From Salminus brasiliensis (lineage: Eukaryota > Chordata > Actinopteri > Characiformes > Bryconidae), in assembly GCF_030463535.1 (NCBI RefSeq), contig NC_132893.1, forward strand, positions 23,788,782 through 23,852,781: 64,000 nucleotides of DNA, read 5' to 3'. Under the pieces are notes generated by a model, which had not been told where the DNA came from, did not search any database, and saw only the letters and a list, made by a program, of their open reading frames with translations. Shown here one piece after another: positions 24,579-39,422 of the stretch. A program made the translations under genes and the position numbers. Position 1 is the first letter of the stretch. Every line of letters begins with the position of its first letter.

Positions 24579-26687
24579 AAATGCTTAGAAATACTTGTGA
24601 TGTGCTGTGATGTGCTTTCTACAGAACCAAACAGTATTCAGCATCTGAAAGACTGCAGCTGGTAAACATTATGCATAATGTATAGAGCAAACTGCACACA
24701 TGGATCATCAATTCACAGTCATGTTTTTCCTGGTGAGGCCAGACAGCCTTGAACTTGCTCTAACATAACACATACAAACACACACACACACGCTTCTTAC
24801 ATAACATGACAAGTGCTAAGACAGCAAGCTGTCTTCGCACACACATCCACATACAAATGAATGATTAGGCTTAGACAGGTCACTTTTCTCCTCTGCTCTT
24901 AAGGCCAGGAACAGAACAGACAAGGCTGGGGGAAACAGTAGAAGAGAGTGACTCTTCATTGGACTGGTGAGCAACATACCTGTCCAGGTGACCCCATTTC
25001 AGGCCACCAATCAGTACTGATCCACTGCTGAGCCACGGTTACTAAACTCATTTGTCGCTCTGGCTTGTGGGCTATTTTTACCCAGCATGCATGGCCTGGT
25101 TAACACAGAGCAGACATGCAGACTGGGAGACTGACCTCCATCAAAACACTGCTGTTATAGTCCACTGACAGGATGACGGTATAATAATGCTTGTATTCTG
25201 TGTTACAAACAGTTATGTCGGCAATTAGTGGAAACATTGGCCATGCAACAGGGGGTCATTCGGGCCATGGCCTAACCTATTTTTTTTTTACCTGGGAAAA
25301 TGCATACAATGCATCCCACACATATAGTATGTAATAGTATGCACATATAATATTTTAGGTCCAAAAAAGACTCCAAGTGCAAGACCCTTTTATAAACATT
25401 GAAAACAAAACCAACTAAAATCATGACTGATTTCCTTCCCACCTAAAAGATATCCCATGGATTATAATTGTATCATCTTCAACACAATATATTTTAATAT
25501 TGTCAATCACTTTATTTTAAGTTAAGACTTAAGATGGCCATAAAATGGTTTACCTCAGGCTACCACGCATTACAATTTAATAGTATCATTCCAGTGGATG
25601 CAATATCTTAAAAGAAGTCATCAATATATGACAGATCAGTTGTTCTCTGACAGGGAGTGTGAGAGTATGCTGGAGGGAAGTTTGTGCTCACACAGACCTG
25701 GCCCCCCCTAGTGGATGAAAATAACACAAATGAGTCAACACACGATGCTAGTCCTTGGCTACCTTACATTCACTGTGCTGATTCTGCCTCTTCTCAAAGT
25801 CATTTTAGTAGAAATGGAAACCTGCTGCTACAGCATAAGAACTAATGACAGCTCTCAAAAGCCTGAGTTAATTAGGTAGTGAAGAGCTAAACTGGTCCAG
25901 ATCATTAAAGATGCATAAATATATTTATGACAAGCAAAAAAACACAGTGACCCACATTACTGTGGGTCTGATCTTACTGTGGTTCAAACACTCCTCCATG
26001 TTTTGACACCAGACCACTTTTTAAGCTTCAGCTCATTTTGAAATAATTAGTGTCCTATAGGAAACTAATTACATTAATCGTGAGAGCTCGTCACTTAATC
26101 ACAAATTATGAAAGCTGTAAAAAATAACAGGGTGTATCTCAAGAGGCTTTGATTAGAATGTTTGAGATAGATGTATTCATGTAAATGCTTAGATTTATTT
26201 TTTGGAATATTTGCAGACATTTCTGAAGCACTGTGTGTGACAGAAGCTTTATAACACCAAAACAACCTGAGTGACAAAGATAAAGAGGCTTAGACATCTC
26301 TCATATCAAGTTCTTATTATTTAAATATGTATAGTGGAATGTTTAAGCTCGATATGGTATATAAAAAAAAGAAACAAAACACGCCAGAATAAACAGACAT
26401 ACAGTACTTTTTAGTCACATCATTTTTGCACGAATTAAAAAAGGCAAATAGTCATAAATGAAAATCATTGCATTTTATTTGAACAATAAAGACAATGTGT
26501 AACAGTTACAGAACAAACTATTTCATGTAAATTGCTGCTGTCCAATGAAAAACATGTATTTTTCTCCATGGTTTGAAGCCTGTAGCTGCTCTGTACACTG
26601 TGTCACTAATTCTGGATGAAGAGACCAATAGAAATGCTCTAAATGACTTATATATATATATATATGAAGGTATGAAGGTTATTCGAG

Positions 26688-26690
<3 letters not shown>

Positions 26691-26753
<63 letters not shown>
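26691..26753. repeat. (AT)n microsatellite
   Basis: A 63-base perfect AT run beside a minisatellite; a shorter run is at 26649-26665. Confidence 0.97.
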
Positions 26754-26754
<1 letters not shown>

Positions 26755-26950
26755 CTACCTAACAACACCATAGTAACCACCTAGCCACTACTTACCACAG
26801 CAGAAAAGTCTAGTAACATCGTAGTCATCTAGCAACATCCCAGAATCCACATAGTCACACCACAGTAACCACCTAGCAACACCATATTACCTAGCAACTA
26901 CCTGCTATGCCAAAACAACCACCTAATGAAACGCATTTACCCTAGCAGCC
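26752..26950. repeat. Degenerate minisatellite, ACCACCTAGCAACACC units
   Basis: Repeated CATAGTAACCACCTAG and TAGCAACACCATA motifs with about 20-25-base spacing. It directly follows a TA microsatellite. Confidence 0.75.
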
Positions 26951-27438
26951 ATTTTGCGAAAATAATTTTTTAACATCGATGAGTCCCTTTCCTATCATTA
27001 CACAGCTGAGTTTTATTTATTGTTCAGGATGAATTAAACTCATTGTTGTTAAAATAGGGAATTTTATTATTAGTCGTAGTAGTATTATTATTATTATTTT
27101 TATTAGTATTATTATATCTGTTGAAACCATTTTTTTTTAAATATTACTTTTTTATCAAATTAACACTATGAACTTGAACAACGTAAGTCCAACTATGCGG
27201 GCGTGCAGGTAAAGAGGACATAAGTCTGTTATAAGGTTGGGTAAATGTTTTGGTCCAGCGTTGTCTACAGTCTCGAAAAGTAAACAATAAGGGTGCTCTG
27301 AGAACAGGCAATGTTATTTAGTAGTAGTGTCAGGTTTACAGATGAAGCCATTTATATTCCTCACAAAGCCAATGCTGCTTCTGTTTTCCTTAATTAGAAT
27401 GTTGCTTTCCTGCTTTCTGAACATGCATCACTGCAGAG

Positions 27439-27440
<2 letters not shown>

Positions 27441-27488
<48 letters not shown>
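27441..27488. repeat. (CA)24 microsatellite
   Basis: A perfect 48-base CA run. Confidence 0.97.
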
Positions 27489-27490
<2 letters not shown>

Positions 27491-28511
27491 CTAAAGTCAA
27501 AAAGGCTTTCGCATTACCTCAAGAAGCTGGCAAGTCTATAAAGTACCAAAGGTCAAAGGTTATTCACACTGTTAACATGCTTTAAAAAACAATACATAAT
27601 GGTGGGAAATGAAAGCAGAAGCTGTGACAGCACAGTAAGGATGGCAGAGACAGGCAGCAGATGATGAAATCTGCTCCAAGCTGCTTTGGGCTGTTGTTGC
27701 TCCTCTGGGGTCAGAAAACAAACTCTCAAATGAAAAATTGGATCGTACAGCAGCAACTAGCTGGAACGGCTACAGTGCTAAGAAAAAAAACAGCATTAAC
27801 TCCCATAGCAGAAGTACTAGCAATAAAGTGAGGAATTTAGTACTCAAGTATTCAGTCTAAAATTACACTTCAGTCAACTTTGAATCAGTTCTGTAAATTA
27901 CTAACAAAGTTTAATCAAGAGATGAAGCATGATTACTTAACATTGCTGTCCTCTCTTTCAATATTAAAAACACATATAGGGAAATATAGCGTAAATGGCG
28001 AAATCTAATAAATTAGCCCCTTGTCCAAGTACAACAATTTTTATTTATTTTATTTTTTTATTAAACAGGCCAGTACATCCAGTTAAGCAGCCTCAATTAT
28101 GCTCTAGGTTTCTCTGAACAACGTCAAGATTCAGTCTCCTGACCACAGGGTGAAACACTAAACAGATAAACCACTTGGGAGCCTGCTCTGAAGCAGCTGT
28201 TATTGGCATGCAGTTGGTGTTGGAGCTGTTATAATGCACTCAGATGATGAGTGATCAAAACATAATTTATCTCAATAAGATTGACACTTCATCATGTTAG
28301 CAACTCAATCGTTTTCAGCAAATGTTTACTAGAAAACATATAGGAAAAACGTGACAACCAATATGTTTATATATTAATATTTTACATTGTAATTTTATGC
28401 AGGAGTATACAGACAATAAACTACTTTTAGGTAAACTGTGCATTACTGACCAATATGACAATGCAAATAAACAGCAGAAACCCAATTCTGAAATCAAGTA
28501 TATTTAAAAAG

Positions 28512-28892
28512 AGTTTATCCTGCTTTTGTTGGAGGAACTGTCTCCACTGTCCAGTGAAGGATTTCCCCTACATTTTGGAGTATTGCTATGAGGATTCATT
28601 GCATTCAGTGACAAAAGCATTAGTGAGGTCAGAATCATGGCTGATCACTAGCCCACCTCATGCCCAACTCCCAACTCATCCCAAAAGTATTGGATGGACC
28701 ACTATCATTCCAGAAAATACAGTTCCACCTCTCCACAGCTCAATGCTGGCGGACTTTATATCCCTATATCCCAGGTCTGTCATTAGGCATGATGCTGATA
28801 CTTTCTTGTTTATCTGATCCAGAGAGTCCTATTCTATTGCAACTTAAAGCAGCTAAATGCATTCAGGTGTCCAGAAAAATTTGGACATGTGG
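28512..28892 (-). mobile_element. Non-autonomous DNA element, reverse copy
   Basis: Reverse copy of the element at 40352. It begins ATCCTGCTTTTGTTGG and ends GGTGTCCAGAAAAATTTGGA, with CATCCCAAAAGTATTGGATG-type and CACAGCTCAATGCTGGCGG motifs between. Confidence 0.72.
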
Positions 28893-30251
28893 TCATTTTG
28901 AATTTTTTGTTGTTGTTGTTGTTATTTTAACAACAGCCCTATTTGGATTGGATTGTTTTTTTCGGGGGCGTGTATAACAAAAACAAATTCGTCTCCTCGA
29001 TGATAAACATTTGTATCATCTTCTAGAACCCAAATGTTTGCATCACATTGTCACATGATCAAATTCACAACAGTTTAGTGCAAACATTTAAAGAGTTTGG
29101 AACAACAACTTGATTAGATTTTTGTGATTCTGGAATTTTTTGTTCCATAAAGTTTACAACACGGACATTTTGCATTACAGAAAGTGTTCAGTATCTAGCG
29201 GAGGATCTCAAAAGATAAGTGCACTCAGAGACTTATTATGTGCGTAGCAACAGCTAAGGCCTGAAATGTACCTGGACCTGGATTTGAGTGACAAACAGTA
29301 GGTAATTCAAGTTTTTTTTTTCCAGAGGATTAAGGAGGAAAACACAGACATGGCTGATCTGGTAGTTTGAATCCTTCTGAGGCTCTGCAGCTGTCAGCAC
29401 ATTCTCTGCAATATTTACATCAAACATTAATAGAATACTCAATATCATCCAACTTAGATACAAGTCAGGTGTCAATCTTTAATAGTAAACTTGCCTTCAA
29501 GAGAAATTTCATTGTAAAAACATTGTTTTGTTAAATTAATGGCACAGTAGGGAATACTACATAATTTATTTAACAATGTATTCATGTTTTAAATTACACA
29601 CATCAAATGTGTATTGAGGGATGATATAAATTACCTACAGTGCTTAGGTTACTTATTTACACTCTCAAATGCAGGACATTGAATTGGCTTTTGATCACAC
29701 ATGAGCCTAACCAATAATTTCCAGGAACTGCACTTGGTCTCATTTTGGGCAATTGACGAATCAATGTTTCTGGGATTTTGACTCACATTCACAGTTAATC
29801 CCTTCTGGATTAATTACTAACAAATTCCCGTGAAAATTGCATGTCTGAAAAGAGCTGTTGCTGTTGATGTATCACAATTTATTCATGTGGAAATGATGTA
29901 CACATTTGAATCAAGTAAATGTATTGCATTACTCTCAATCACTATACACAGTGAGCCAGACATATGCATGGCCATATGATGGAGTCAGACATATGACTTT
30001 GAAGCAATTTACTGATAAGCATCATCTGAATTAAAGTGGGAGTATGTGGGTCTGCTGTGTGGATCAGAGATGCGCTGTTCTGCGGCCCCATGAGGACTGC
30101 CTCCTAACTCACATTAGAGAGGACTGCACTCGTTTGATAAATTCATGCTAAACATGTTCTTACTCCATCCACCATATGTGCAATCTGCATGTAAAGACCC
30201 GGCCGTTTTGTGTGTGAGCGAGTATATGTCCATGTACCTCCTATTTCTTAC

Positions 30252-30403
30252 CTCTGGCTGTGCGCAGGCTGGCTGTGGGCGCGTGGTTGAAGAGTCAGTG
30301 GTCGAGTGCTCCCACTGCTCTGCCATGTGGTTCACCTCCTCCAGCTTCTGCTCACAACTCTTTTGTGTGTTCAACAGGGTCACCTCATAAAACTCCTGGA
30401 TAT
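30252..30403 (-). CDS. dlg2: dlg2 L27 domain exon 2 and linker
   Basis: This 152-base exon encodes residues 51-101 of the beta isoform. It opens with DIQEFYEVTLLN, the end of the L27 domain that all DLG L27 isoforms share, then NTQKSCEQKLEEVNHMAEQW, which is characteristic of DLG2. A Ser/Thr/Pro-rich, poorly conserved linker follows (HSTTDSSTTRPQP). The acceptor is CTTCACAG at 30404-30411 and the donor CAGAG|GTAAG at 30252/30251. It begins in phase 1 and ends on a codon boundary, so it can splice to any phase-0 exon, including the cassette at 21580 or the KYRYQ-type exon expected beyond the window. The 26.7-kb intron before it fits the very large introns known for this gene. Confidence 0.95.
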
Positions 30404-31423
30404 CTGTGAAGAGAGAATAAGCATGAAAAAAAAGGTGGGTTTTTCTACTGACATTAAATTCTTTATCCAGTCCACATTCTGAAACCAGGCCACAGAGCCC
30501 CCCAGACGGTCCACGTGTTTGTTCGATCCCTGTGTATTAGGTTTTAGGGGCCCTGAGGACTGTCGTGAGAACTACTACTCTAAGCAATGTCTTCATGGAT
30601 AACAAAGATTCACTCTCTTACTACCTAAGTGATATTTGGTATTGAACATTTTTTTGACACCCGCACCATCAGAAACATCACCAACAACAGATCCTACAAA
30701 ATAAATAAGAGATGTGGTTTCAGGTTCAGATGAGAAAGAGAATAAAGGCTTTTATATTACTAACTGCTTCTACAAAGGTAATAAACTGAGCTAAAATGTC
30801 TTGACCAGACTAGATCTCTAGTTTGTTCTTTCTTAATAAAAAAATGGGTTTTCTTGATTGATGAGGCAATAAAGTAATTTAATTTTTTATCTTTGATTAT
30901 AATCATTTGAAAAAAATAAAAGCATAAAAAAATATTAGAAAAATACACTGCTGAAAAATACACAAAAAATGGGAGAACCAAAAGACTACGGATATTCCAA
31001 TCCAGGGGTGATCCAAGCTTATTTGCTGGATCCGGTATCGGCTATTTGAATCCCAAGTCAGTTCCGAGTCTTTGTTTTAACCACAGCGTTTAGTGCACCC
31101 CCTGGTGTCCTCAAGCAGTCATTAACAGACATTATGCCCAGCTAAAAATAGTTATAGAGTCATAGTTTAAAGTCAGTGTGGAACTATTTAAAGTATTTTA
31201 CAGTATATTTGAAACTTTATTAAACTATCACTGAAACGATCTGTTTTACTGGTGGGAGAACCACACGCCTTTCTTGGTTGTGTTCAGAACCAAGTGAAGG
31301 TCAGCATGAATGCTAATACACACACATCCAATAGAAAACCTAATAATAACACCTTCACCCACTACAAAACAGCTATTTCACATCAGCTATTTCACAACAG
31401 ATATCATTCCAGAATGTATACCA

Positions 31424-31425
<2 letters not shown>

Positions 31426-31468
<43 letters not shown>
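31426..31468. repeat. (CA)n microsatellite
   Basis: A perfect CA run of about 43 bases. Confidence 0.95.
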
Positions 31469-31470
<2 letters not shown>

Positions 31471-32397
31471 GTTTTAAAGGAACTGGGATCTGAATGATCA
31501 GACTGGATTACAAGATATTAAACACACTATAGAACACTACTTTTATGAAAAGTCTCTACTAAACTAAATAATTCAGCATGTCTCATTAAAGATTATTATT
31601 ACTATTTATTTATTTCTTTACAAAAAAAAAATATTAATAGAAATAGAATAGAAAATATCATGATCGGACATTTAGTAGAATAGTAGAAAGTAATGTCAAA
31701 GAGAGAAAAAAAGAGAAGAGAGAGAGAGAGACACACTGTTACTTCTCACTCCAGTTTTCACACTGCATGCTGTTGTAACTGGACTTTCGGATTAACAACC
31801 ACAATAATCCCCTCACTGGCAACCCACCAAATTAAATGCAGGCAATTTGATAGATTGATTTGTTGGTTTTTGAAAAAAAAAAAAACACTTCTGGTATGAG
31901 AGAGAGAGAGAGGGAGGGAAAGCACAGAAGCCTGGAGATTGGAGATTTAGCCACAGCAGAGCAGAGCAGCAGATTAATTTGAGCACTTCTGTCAGAAGTG
32001 TGATTAGAAATACATTTCTAGCAAGCTCAGTCAAGCACTTTCAACTAACCACATTTACAGTCAGCCAATATAAGATGCATCACTGCATATGCTCCTAACA
32101 CTGTCTACCACATAGGCTGTTAGGTGTTTTGCAGTAGAATCCAGTAGGTTTAATACTATTTCTGTGTCTACAAATTATATTCATGTTTATTTGGGAAGAA
32201 ATTGAACAGACTCCCTTAATAATTTCTTAAACTTAGATAAACAACAGCAACTCACAATATCTTAAATATACTACATATTCCAAAAGTATCACATTTAGTA
32301 AATTGATACAGGCATTCGGTTTCACATACATAGCTTATACTCTATGATCTCCATTGAAAAGCAAAGCTAAATCAATTGGACACTCTATAGTAGCTCA

Positions 32398-32490
32398 TTA
32401 TCTGCTAAAGGGGTATGAAGTCCTCCAGAAGAATAGATGAACTGTGTTCTCCTGGAGTGATGGAGCTCTATCCAATATCCAGCTTATTTA
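32398..32490 (+). mobile_element. Non-autonomous DNA element, fragment
   Basis: A short internal fragment with ACTGTGTTCTCCTGGAGTGA and GGAGCTCTATCCAATATCC, corresponding to the middle of the element at 40352. Confidence 0.5.
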
Positions 32491-35400
32491 GGATCCGTTA
32501 AAGTGGCATTTGTGATGAAGAACTAATCATCCAACAACAGCAATGTTCTTGTGACTGAAAGCAATCAAATCCTTACAGACAGTTTCTTTTTACTGCACTG
32601 TTAACCCAACATAAAAAAATAATTGTATTATTCTGTAAAGCTAATCCCAGTAGATGTTAATCCAATTTCAATCCAATATAGAGTATGTACATAAAAAATA
32701 TGGGATATCAAAATTAGATAAATATTCCAAGAGCATCCCTTTGTATAAATACTGCACAACATTCTTATTAGGTTATGATACATTATTTTCTCTTTTCTAA
32801 TATCTGGTCAACATAGGGTCTTATACCATCTGACCCCAGTGCTCAGTTAAACATAAAAAGGCTAAGAAGCAAATGTTAGTGGATAAAGTCATAAATCAAC
32901 ATTTTAGTTTTTTTGGCACTGTATAATTTTTGTATAACGTTGTTCTAGATATTTTAGAAAACTGTTACAATTGTGCAATTTCAAAACAATCAATTTAATT
33001 AGGTTAGTATCCGTATTGATATTGCTCCAGTATCACTTGTTAATAAGCTCTTATTTTTCTTTACTTTTCAGTAGTTCTCTTCACTTTTTTGTGTTCTAAT
33101 GTTTTTGGAATGTTAGGTGTTTTTCACTATAGCATTTAGTGTTCCAGTTCTATGCAGTGGGAGGTGGGATAGAGCAAAAATATATAAAGACTCTCTGGGG
33201 ACTGGAGGACTGATTAGAGAGCCAGTGTTATAATGAGTGGTACAACAACATGAAACCATTTACCTATCTTCCACACACTGAAGATTTGTGTTTGTATGTA
33301 TTCCTTATAAAATAGTACTTAATCATAGGATTTCTAAAATACCAAAAATAATACCAAATACCGAATAACAAAATCCGCAGAAAATATCAGTTCATTAACT
33401 AACTACTCATTAGGCTTTAATTTATAGGGCTTTATATCCACAGTAATGTATAAAAAAAATCACGCCACTTGCCACTTGTCTGATAGGTCTGCTCTGATGA
33501 GGGCCTGAGTCTCCAAAAGGCGCATAAATCACCACTCTAACTCATCAGCCTCAAATGGCAACAACATCCTTTATGTTGGCAGGTTTTGAGTCAGGAAGGC
33601 CCAGTCATTGCTGAGGGAATGAAAGATAAGAGTTTTTTCACTGTGAGAAACGCACGCTCATTCAGTGCCTTACACCTGAGAAGAACACCTGCTGCTTCTG
33701 CTTCACCTTCAGCAGAAAGCTGAAACAAACAGATAACGCAGCTAAAAAATAAAATACATTAAACAGAGCTAAAACATTACTGCTGTTTCAATATGGACAG
33801 TCCTGCCACAATCCTACCAAGAAAGACACTCTGCAAAGCCCAGAGAACTAGATTCATATTTGAGCTAGACAGCAGGCCCGCACATGAAGCATCTGGGAAG
33901 CACTGTTCAGCAACATGAACACAGATGTAGAAAGCGACAGTTATGTTAAGCCACAAAGTCAGCCACCCTGCCTCAAATCCAGGCTCCATATGTCGCACCT
34001 CCTGTACGCCTTGCAAATACACATGCAAGGCTTTCCATGTGGTGCGATATATACTGACAGAGGTGTCAGTCGGATCAAAAATCTGTGGTTTGGAGTGCAA
34101 GCAATTCTAGGGCCAGTTTGCAATTTCAGTTTCTGTTGTAGAAATATGAGAATTTCATTTAAATTGAAATGTTAACATGTTTATGGTATTGTTTCCATTT
34201 TTAGTTTATTGGAATATATTACAATAATATAAAATTATAAAACACTATGAAGGTGAACTATGGAACTAAATACCATATTTTTTACAATAATTCAGAATTG
34301 CAAATGAACACCAAACAAAAACTGTACTTTATAGTATACCAATGAGCTAACCACTAATATGTTCAGCATGAGACAACGTACTAGTCAATAGAAAACTAGT
34401 TAGTTATAATACAAAATATACAATTTAGTGGTTCAATACAGTGTAATATAGTGCTTGCAATGAGGCCAAAGCACATCAATCCAGCACACATCAAATAGCC
34501 CACCCCCCCAAAAAAAAAACAAAAAAAAAACAAATACAAAACACAGTTGCTTGAAAAAGGTGGAAGCGGGTACAGACTCCAGTATTCAATAGCCAGAGCA
34601 CACCAACCCAACAAACATCAACACCAGCAGTCTAATAAAAAACAGTGATCCCTCTGCCATTGTTAGAGTTAAGTTAGAACTTCAACAAGACAGAGACAAC
34701 CTTAGTTAACACAATTTCAACAGCTAATGACTAAATGATCATTTCATTTATTGCTGGACAAATGTTATCCAACTGGCACTGTGTGAAGAAGAAACCGCCC
34801 CCTGAGTTACTTTATTAAATTAACCAAATGTAGTTGATCATTGGGATCAATTAAACAATTAAACACCCAGGCCTGATAGCTACCAGCCCTGCTGAATCAC
34901 TTAAATAGAACCTTTCCAGAACACTGAAGTAAGATAAAGCTGCACAGTATGCTGCAATCACAACACATTCCAGACAAGAATCTGAAAAAAAGATCAAATG
35001 TGTTTAAAAACTAATCAAAAAATAATATTTTTTATTAGAATCCAAAACCATTTAGTGTGAAAAATATGCAAAAATAGAGGAAATCAGGATGGCAGCAAAA
35101 ACGTTTTGGGGGACTGAAGATCAGACAAATGCATGAACCAGCAATTTAATCCAGACACTTTCGCATTATAAAAAACAAAACAAAACATTAGTAAAAGTTG
35201 GCTTCTTTTTTGTAGCCAAAGACATGGGCATAACTTGAGATGCTGAAACACAGACTGAAAAAGAAAAACAGTATAAAGCCTGATTAAGCTACACATTTAA
35301 ATATCAGGCCATGGCTATAGTAATTACCCACAGTAATTCAGTTTCCCTATGTGAAGAAAAGATGGCTGTATGATCTGTATGTAGCTGTATGTAGTTAGGG

Positions 35401-35969
35401 TCTTTTTTCACTACAGTTAAGAGATGCTCACCAGCCACTGTTACATTAGTTAAAGACCCTCTGTCTGTTATTTGGTAACAAGAAACTCACCGCACATATC
35501 TGTAGGGTACTTACTCAGCTAAATCGGAGGTCTACAGTATAGCTTTCACTTGAAAGTACAAGTGCAGTGCTGGCAATTGTAATAATTACAAAATGACACT
35601 AGAACTGTTAAATTTATGGTATGTGAGGTACGTGATTCATTTCAGCAACAGACCCAATGAGGCATGGGAAATGGGGAGAACATCTAGCATACTGAATACA
35701 TGAGTCTACCACACCAATCAAACTCTGACTTTTAAAAGCACATTGTGAATGTTGTGATATGGTTAATTGCTTATATATGTTTAAAAAAATACACCAGCAT
35801 CATTTTATCTAAATGATGTGAACACAGGATAATGTGACTGCCTTTAAAACACTGAAAAATTTAGCAATTTGTCAGAGCGTTCATTTGCATGCTGCAGCCA
35901 ATACTGCAAAAACAATACTGTATATTATGAGGCCCTACCATACTAAACAGAACAGGCCTGGAATTGTAC

Positions 35970-36065
35970 ACTTTAAAAAAGGGGGTTCTTTAAAGCTTCT
36001 AAAGTAAAGATTCTATACAAAATCTTTAAGTAGACCTCTAAGAACCCTTTTGACAGCTAAGTTTC
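35970..36065. mobile_element. AGAACC-type MITE remnant
   Basis: GGGGGTTCTTTAAAGCTTCT and CTCTAAGAACCCTTTTGACA form imperfect opposed ends. Confidence 0.4.
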
Positions 36066-39000
36066 AAAACCCAGTTAAAGCCTAATTAAAAACTAAAAGG
36101 AATTTACAATGGTGATTCAATAACTGCACAGAATTTAAGTCCTAAACTAGGCTTATTCCATGTCTGGGAACATCCAGGTCCTGAATGTTGATTTCTGGTT
36201 AAATGGTTCCCTATGATGTAAAATAAGCACCAACAAGGTTCCACTGTTATATGTTATAAACTGACATTGGAGAATGGACTGGAACTACGAAAATGCAAAC
36301 AAATAGACTACATAAAATCAAGGCATTAGAAATGCATGAGGGCTTTGCTTTGTTGAGATGAGAGCGAAGCTGCTTGGAGGTCAGAACCATATTGCCGTTG
36401 CAGCAGAACAAAGCAGCCATTCTGCTTTCAACAATATGAGCATGTCTGCAGCCAGATGCTTGAGCCATCACAGACAGAGAGAGAAAGACAGAGAGAAAGT
36501 GTTCATTTGCATTTAAATACAGCCCAATGACATCCATCTAGCGGCTTTTGCCTGCAATCGTTCAGCTGGTTCAAAACTTCAGCACGCCGGATGTGCTTCA
36601 CATATCAACAGCGAGGAGTAAACACAGGGCTATCACCGTTCACCCGAGACTCTGCAGAAACTTTAATGTGCGAACACATACTGCTTACTGCCGCTGAACA
36701 AACACAAACGAGAAGAGACAAGCACCAAATGTGACTACCAAAGACTGCAATTTATGCAAATCCTCTGCGCTTAGAGAAGACGTGGGAGATTCAATGGTTG
36801 TGGGGAAAAAAAAGAAAAACAAAGAGCACAAGTACAGCTATTTTCTACTAGTACTGAATAAGAGAGAAGTTCTAGCACCATTGTGCGCCTCCTTCTGCCT
36901 CCAGTTACAACATTTCTCCATCATAGGCAAAGTTAAAAATGTGGAAATAATATCTACTCAACTTACAGTGCAGCAAAACTCCTCTGGTCTCCATGGACAT
37001 GTTGAGTGGAGTGTGCTCACTGAAGCAGTATGATCCTGCGTGTGTGTGTGTGTGTGTGTATGTGTGCCAGATGCCTGAGCAAGCAGCATGTGAGCAGCCT
37101 GCTCTTAATCCTCCCAGAGGCCTCCTGTTCCCTACAATTCAGACAATGACCTTACACCCTACATGGGCACACACATACACAGCATTGTGCTGATCTTCAG
37201 TTCAGATGCTCCATCTGCTGATGTGCTTAATATGGTTAGAGTAATGAAGCCCCTTTCATTCGTCTTCATCCCCAGGCTCATATAAACATGCACAAGAATT
37301 GAAACTGGGCCTCATTTTGTGCTTGAAATTTCTGTTTGAATAAAATTAATGATATTTGGCCGATACAGTGTGTCTCTGGTGGATATGTCATTGGAAATGA
37401 GAATAATGTCAACTTCTATTGATTGCACATGTGCACATCGTGATAATGATGCTGAAACCATCTATTGTGCATCCATAGCATATATGCATGCTGACAGCAT
37501 ATCTCAAACACCAGTCAAGTTCAAATTTCACATTCAGGTTCTTTCAATTCAACTGATTTTGCTCTATTTCTGCAGAATTAAATAGTTCAGATATGAATAA
37601 AGTCAATCAGAGTGGCTTGATGTGAAATGCCTAATTCTAGAGAAATTTACAGATTCTGAATTGTTCACAGCAATTGAATAAGAAGTGGGGCACTGCAAGG
37701 CAAAATAGTGGCCTAAGTTTTCAGCTTAGAGGATGTAGTAGGTTTGTAAAGTTGTGGATTTGTAGAAGATGTGTTGATTCGCCAGTCTTGGACAGTAAAT
37801 AAAATGGCTATATTTGTTGTAGACATTGCAACACCACATTTTAATTATCACCAATATGAATCAATTGGGGTCATTTTTTCCTCTGTAAGACACTGAAGCC
37901 CTCTAAGTGTTTACAAATAAAACAATTTTTAATATAGCATGCTGGAACCTCACCTGTTGTGAAAGTCCACTAAGGTCCACAGGGTCAGCATGAAAATTAG
38001 TTTTGCATCAAGTTTATTTAGACTAAAACCTTTGGGGACTTTGGTTCATTATCACTGAAGTAACTGAATATCCGCTGGAATGTTGGGGTGTTTTTGGTCT
38101 CTGGTTGGTACTGGCAAGGCTCAGTGAGTGTTGGGCAGGTTTGGGTTAGATTTGGACTCTAAACTTGGTGATGTGGGATGTTAAAAAAATTGGGTTTGGA
38201 CAGAATGTTCCTGAGCCATATTCGGCTTCAGACCCAAATTTAACTCTAGGCTCAATCCATCTCTCTCTTTTAGTCGCTCATAGGTTTGAAACCACACAAG
38301 CAATTTTGGATTTTTGGACGTTTTCCAGTGTTTTTACCTGTTCAGCATTTCAAGGGTGTAGAAATGAACAGATGTATGTAAATAAAAACACCTTAACACA
38401 GTTAGCCTTACCCTTAATGTAGCCAAGACAAGTTTAGTAGCTAAAGTGTGAATAACGGAAATGGAAACTCTGACTGACTATATAGTGACTTTTGCAGTAA
38501 ATAAAAAATCAAGCAGTTTAAAGATTGGTTCGTCTAGACATTCTTAACAATGCCATGGAACAACTTCATTGTCTTCACTGTTTCCTGTGTATTCTGGTTT
38601 GGACACCAAACAAGACTTGATTGATTGACTACATTGAGGGTTAAGAGAAAAATGAAGGCATCAGAGCTGAATTTGATACCAGCCATGCACAAACTCTATT
38701 ACTACAATTCTGCACTGATCACTAAACCTACCCATGATTCATGAAGCCATGGCCACCACCAAAAGCAAAACATGGACAGCATTTTGTTGTTGCACTGAAG
38801 GTTTGCTTGGTACTTATAATATTGCTCTGAACAATACAGCCCTTTAGGTGACAAACCATGGTAAGGCCAGAGACAATGAGCTTCTGTATTGAAGAAAACA
38901 CATTAATCTGCATGAAATCATGAGGCTGCAGGCTGCACGATGTACGAAGCACCAAGGCCAGCCCTTTTGTGCTCTGCTTACTGAAAAAAAGCTATACCAG

Positions 39001-39422
39001 GACAGCTGCTCAATAAAGAGCAATAATCTAATGAGTCCATTTTATATATATAAAAAAAAATCGGCCTGATCTTAGATTTTCTTCTTTTGACCTGGCCAAC
39101 TTGTTTACCCCAAATTATATCGTCATTGTACTGATTAAAGAACACTGACCAACTACATGTTTCATTACAAAGAGCATAATTAGATGTGATTAAGTTGATA
39201 GAAATAAGCCATTACTAGCAGTAAAACACTGTAACATATAGTGCATATAGTGAATAGTGCATCATGTAAATGTACTTACTAAAGTATTTCTAATCACTTA
39301 AATACCATATCATCCAATGCTTCCATATGATACAACCCTAGAAGACACTGAATAGACAATTTGAATGAATAACTGACTGATAATCCTGTTTAAAGGGTTA
39401 AGGCTGAAACTCCTGTACTAAG

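Larger units (their letters stand above)
21581..30251 (-). other. dlg2: dlg2 intron between cassette exon and L27 exon 2
   Basis: No further exon seen. Contents include AGAACC-type MITE sequence (21830-22000), a truncated tRNA-derived SINE (22600-22770), a possible conserved non-coding block (22840-23215), a TTAACCCC MITE (24420-24578), a TA microsatellite plus minisatellite (26691-26950) and a non-autonomous element copy (28512-28892). Confidence 0.65.

Noticed and set aside
30487..30560. Possible B-box (GTTCGATCCC) and SINE remnant
   Set aside because: Too short and isolated to assign; no A-box or body could be matched.
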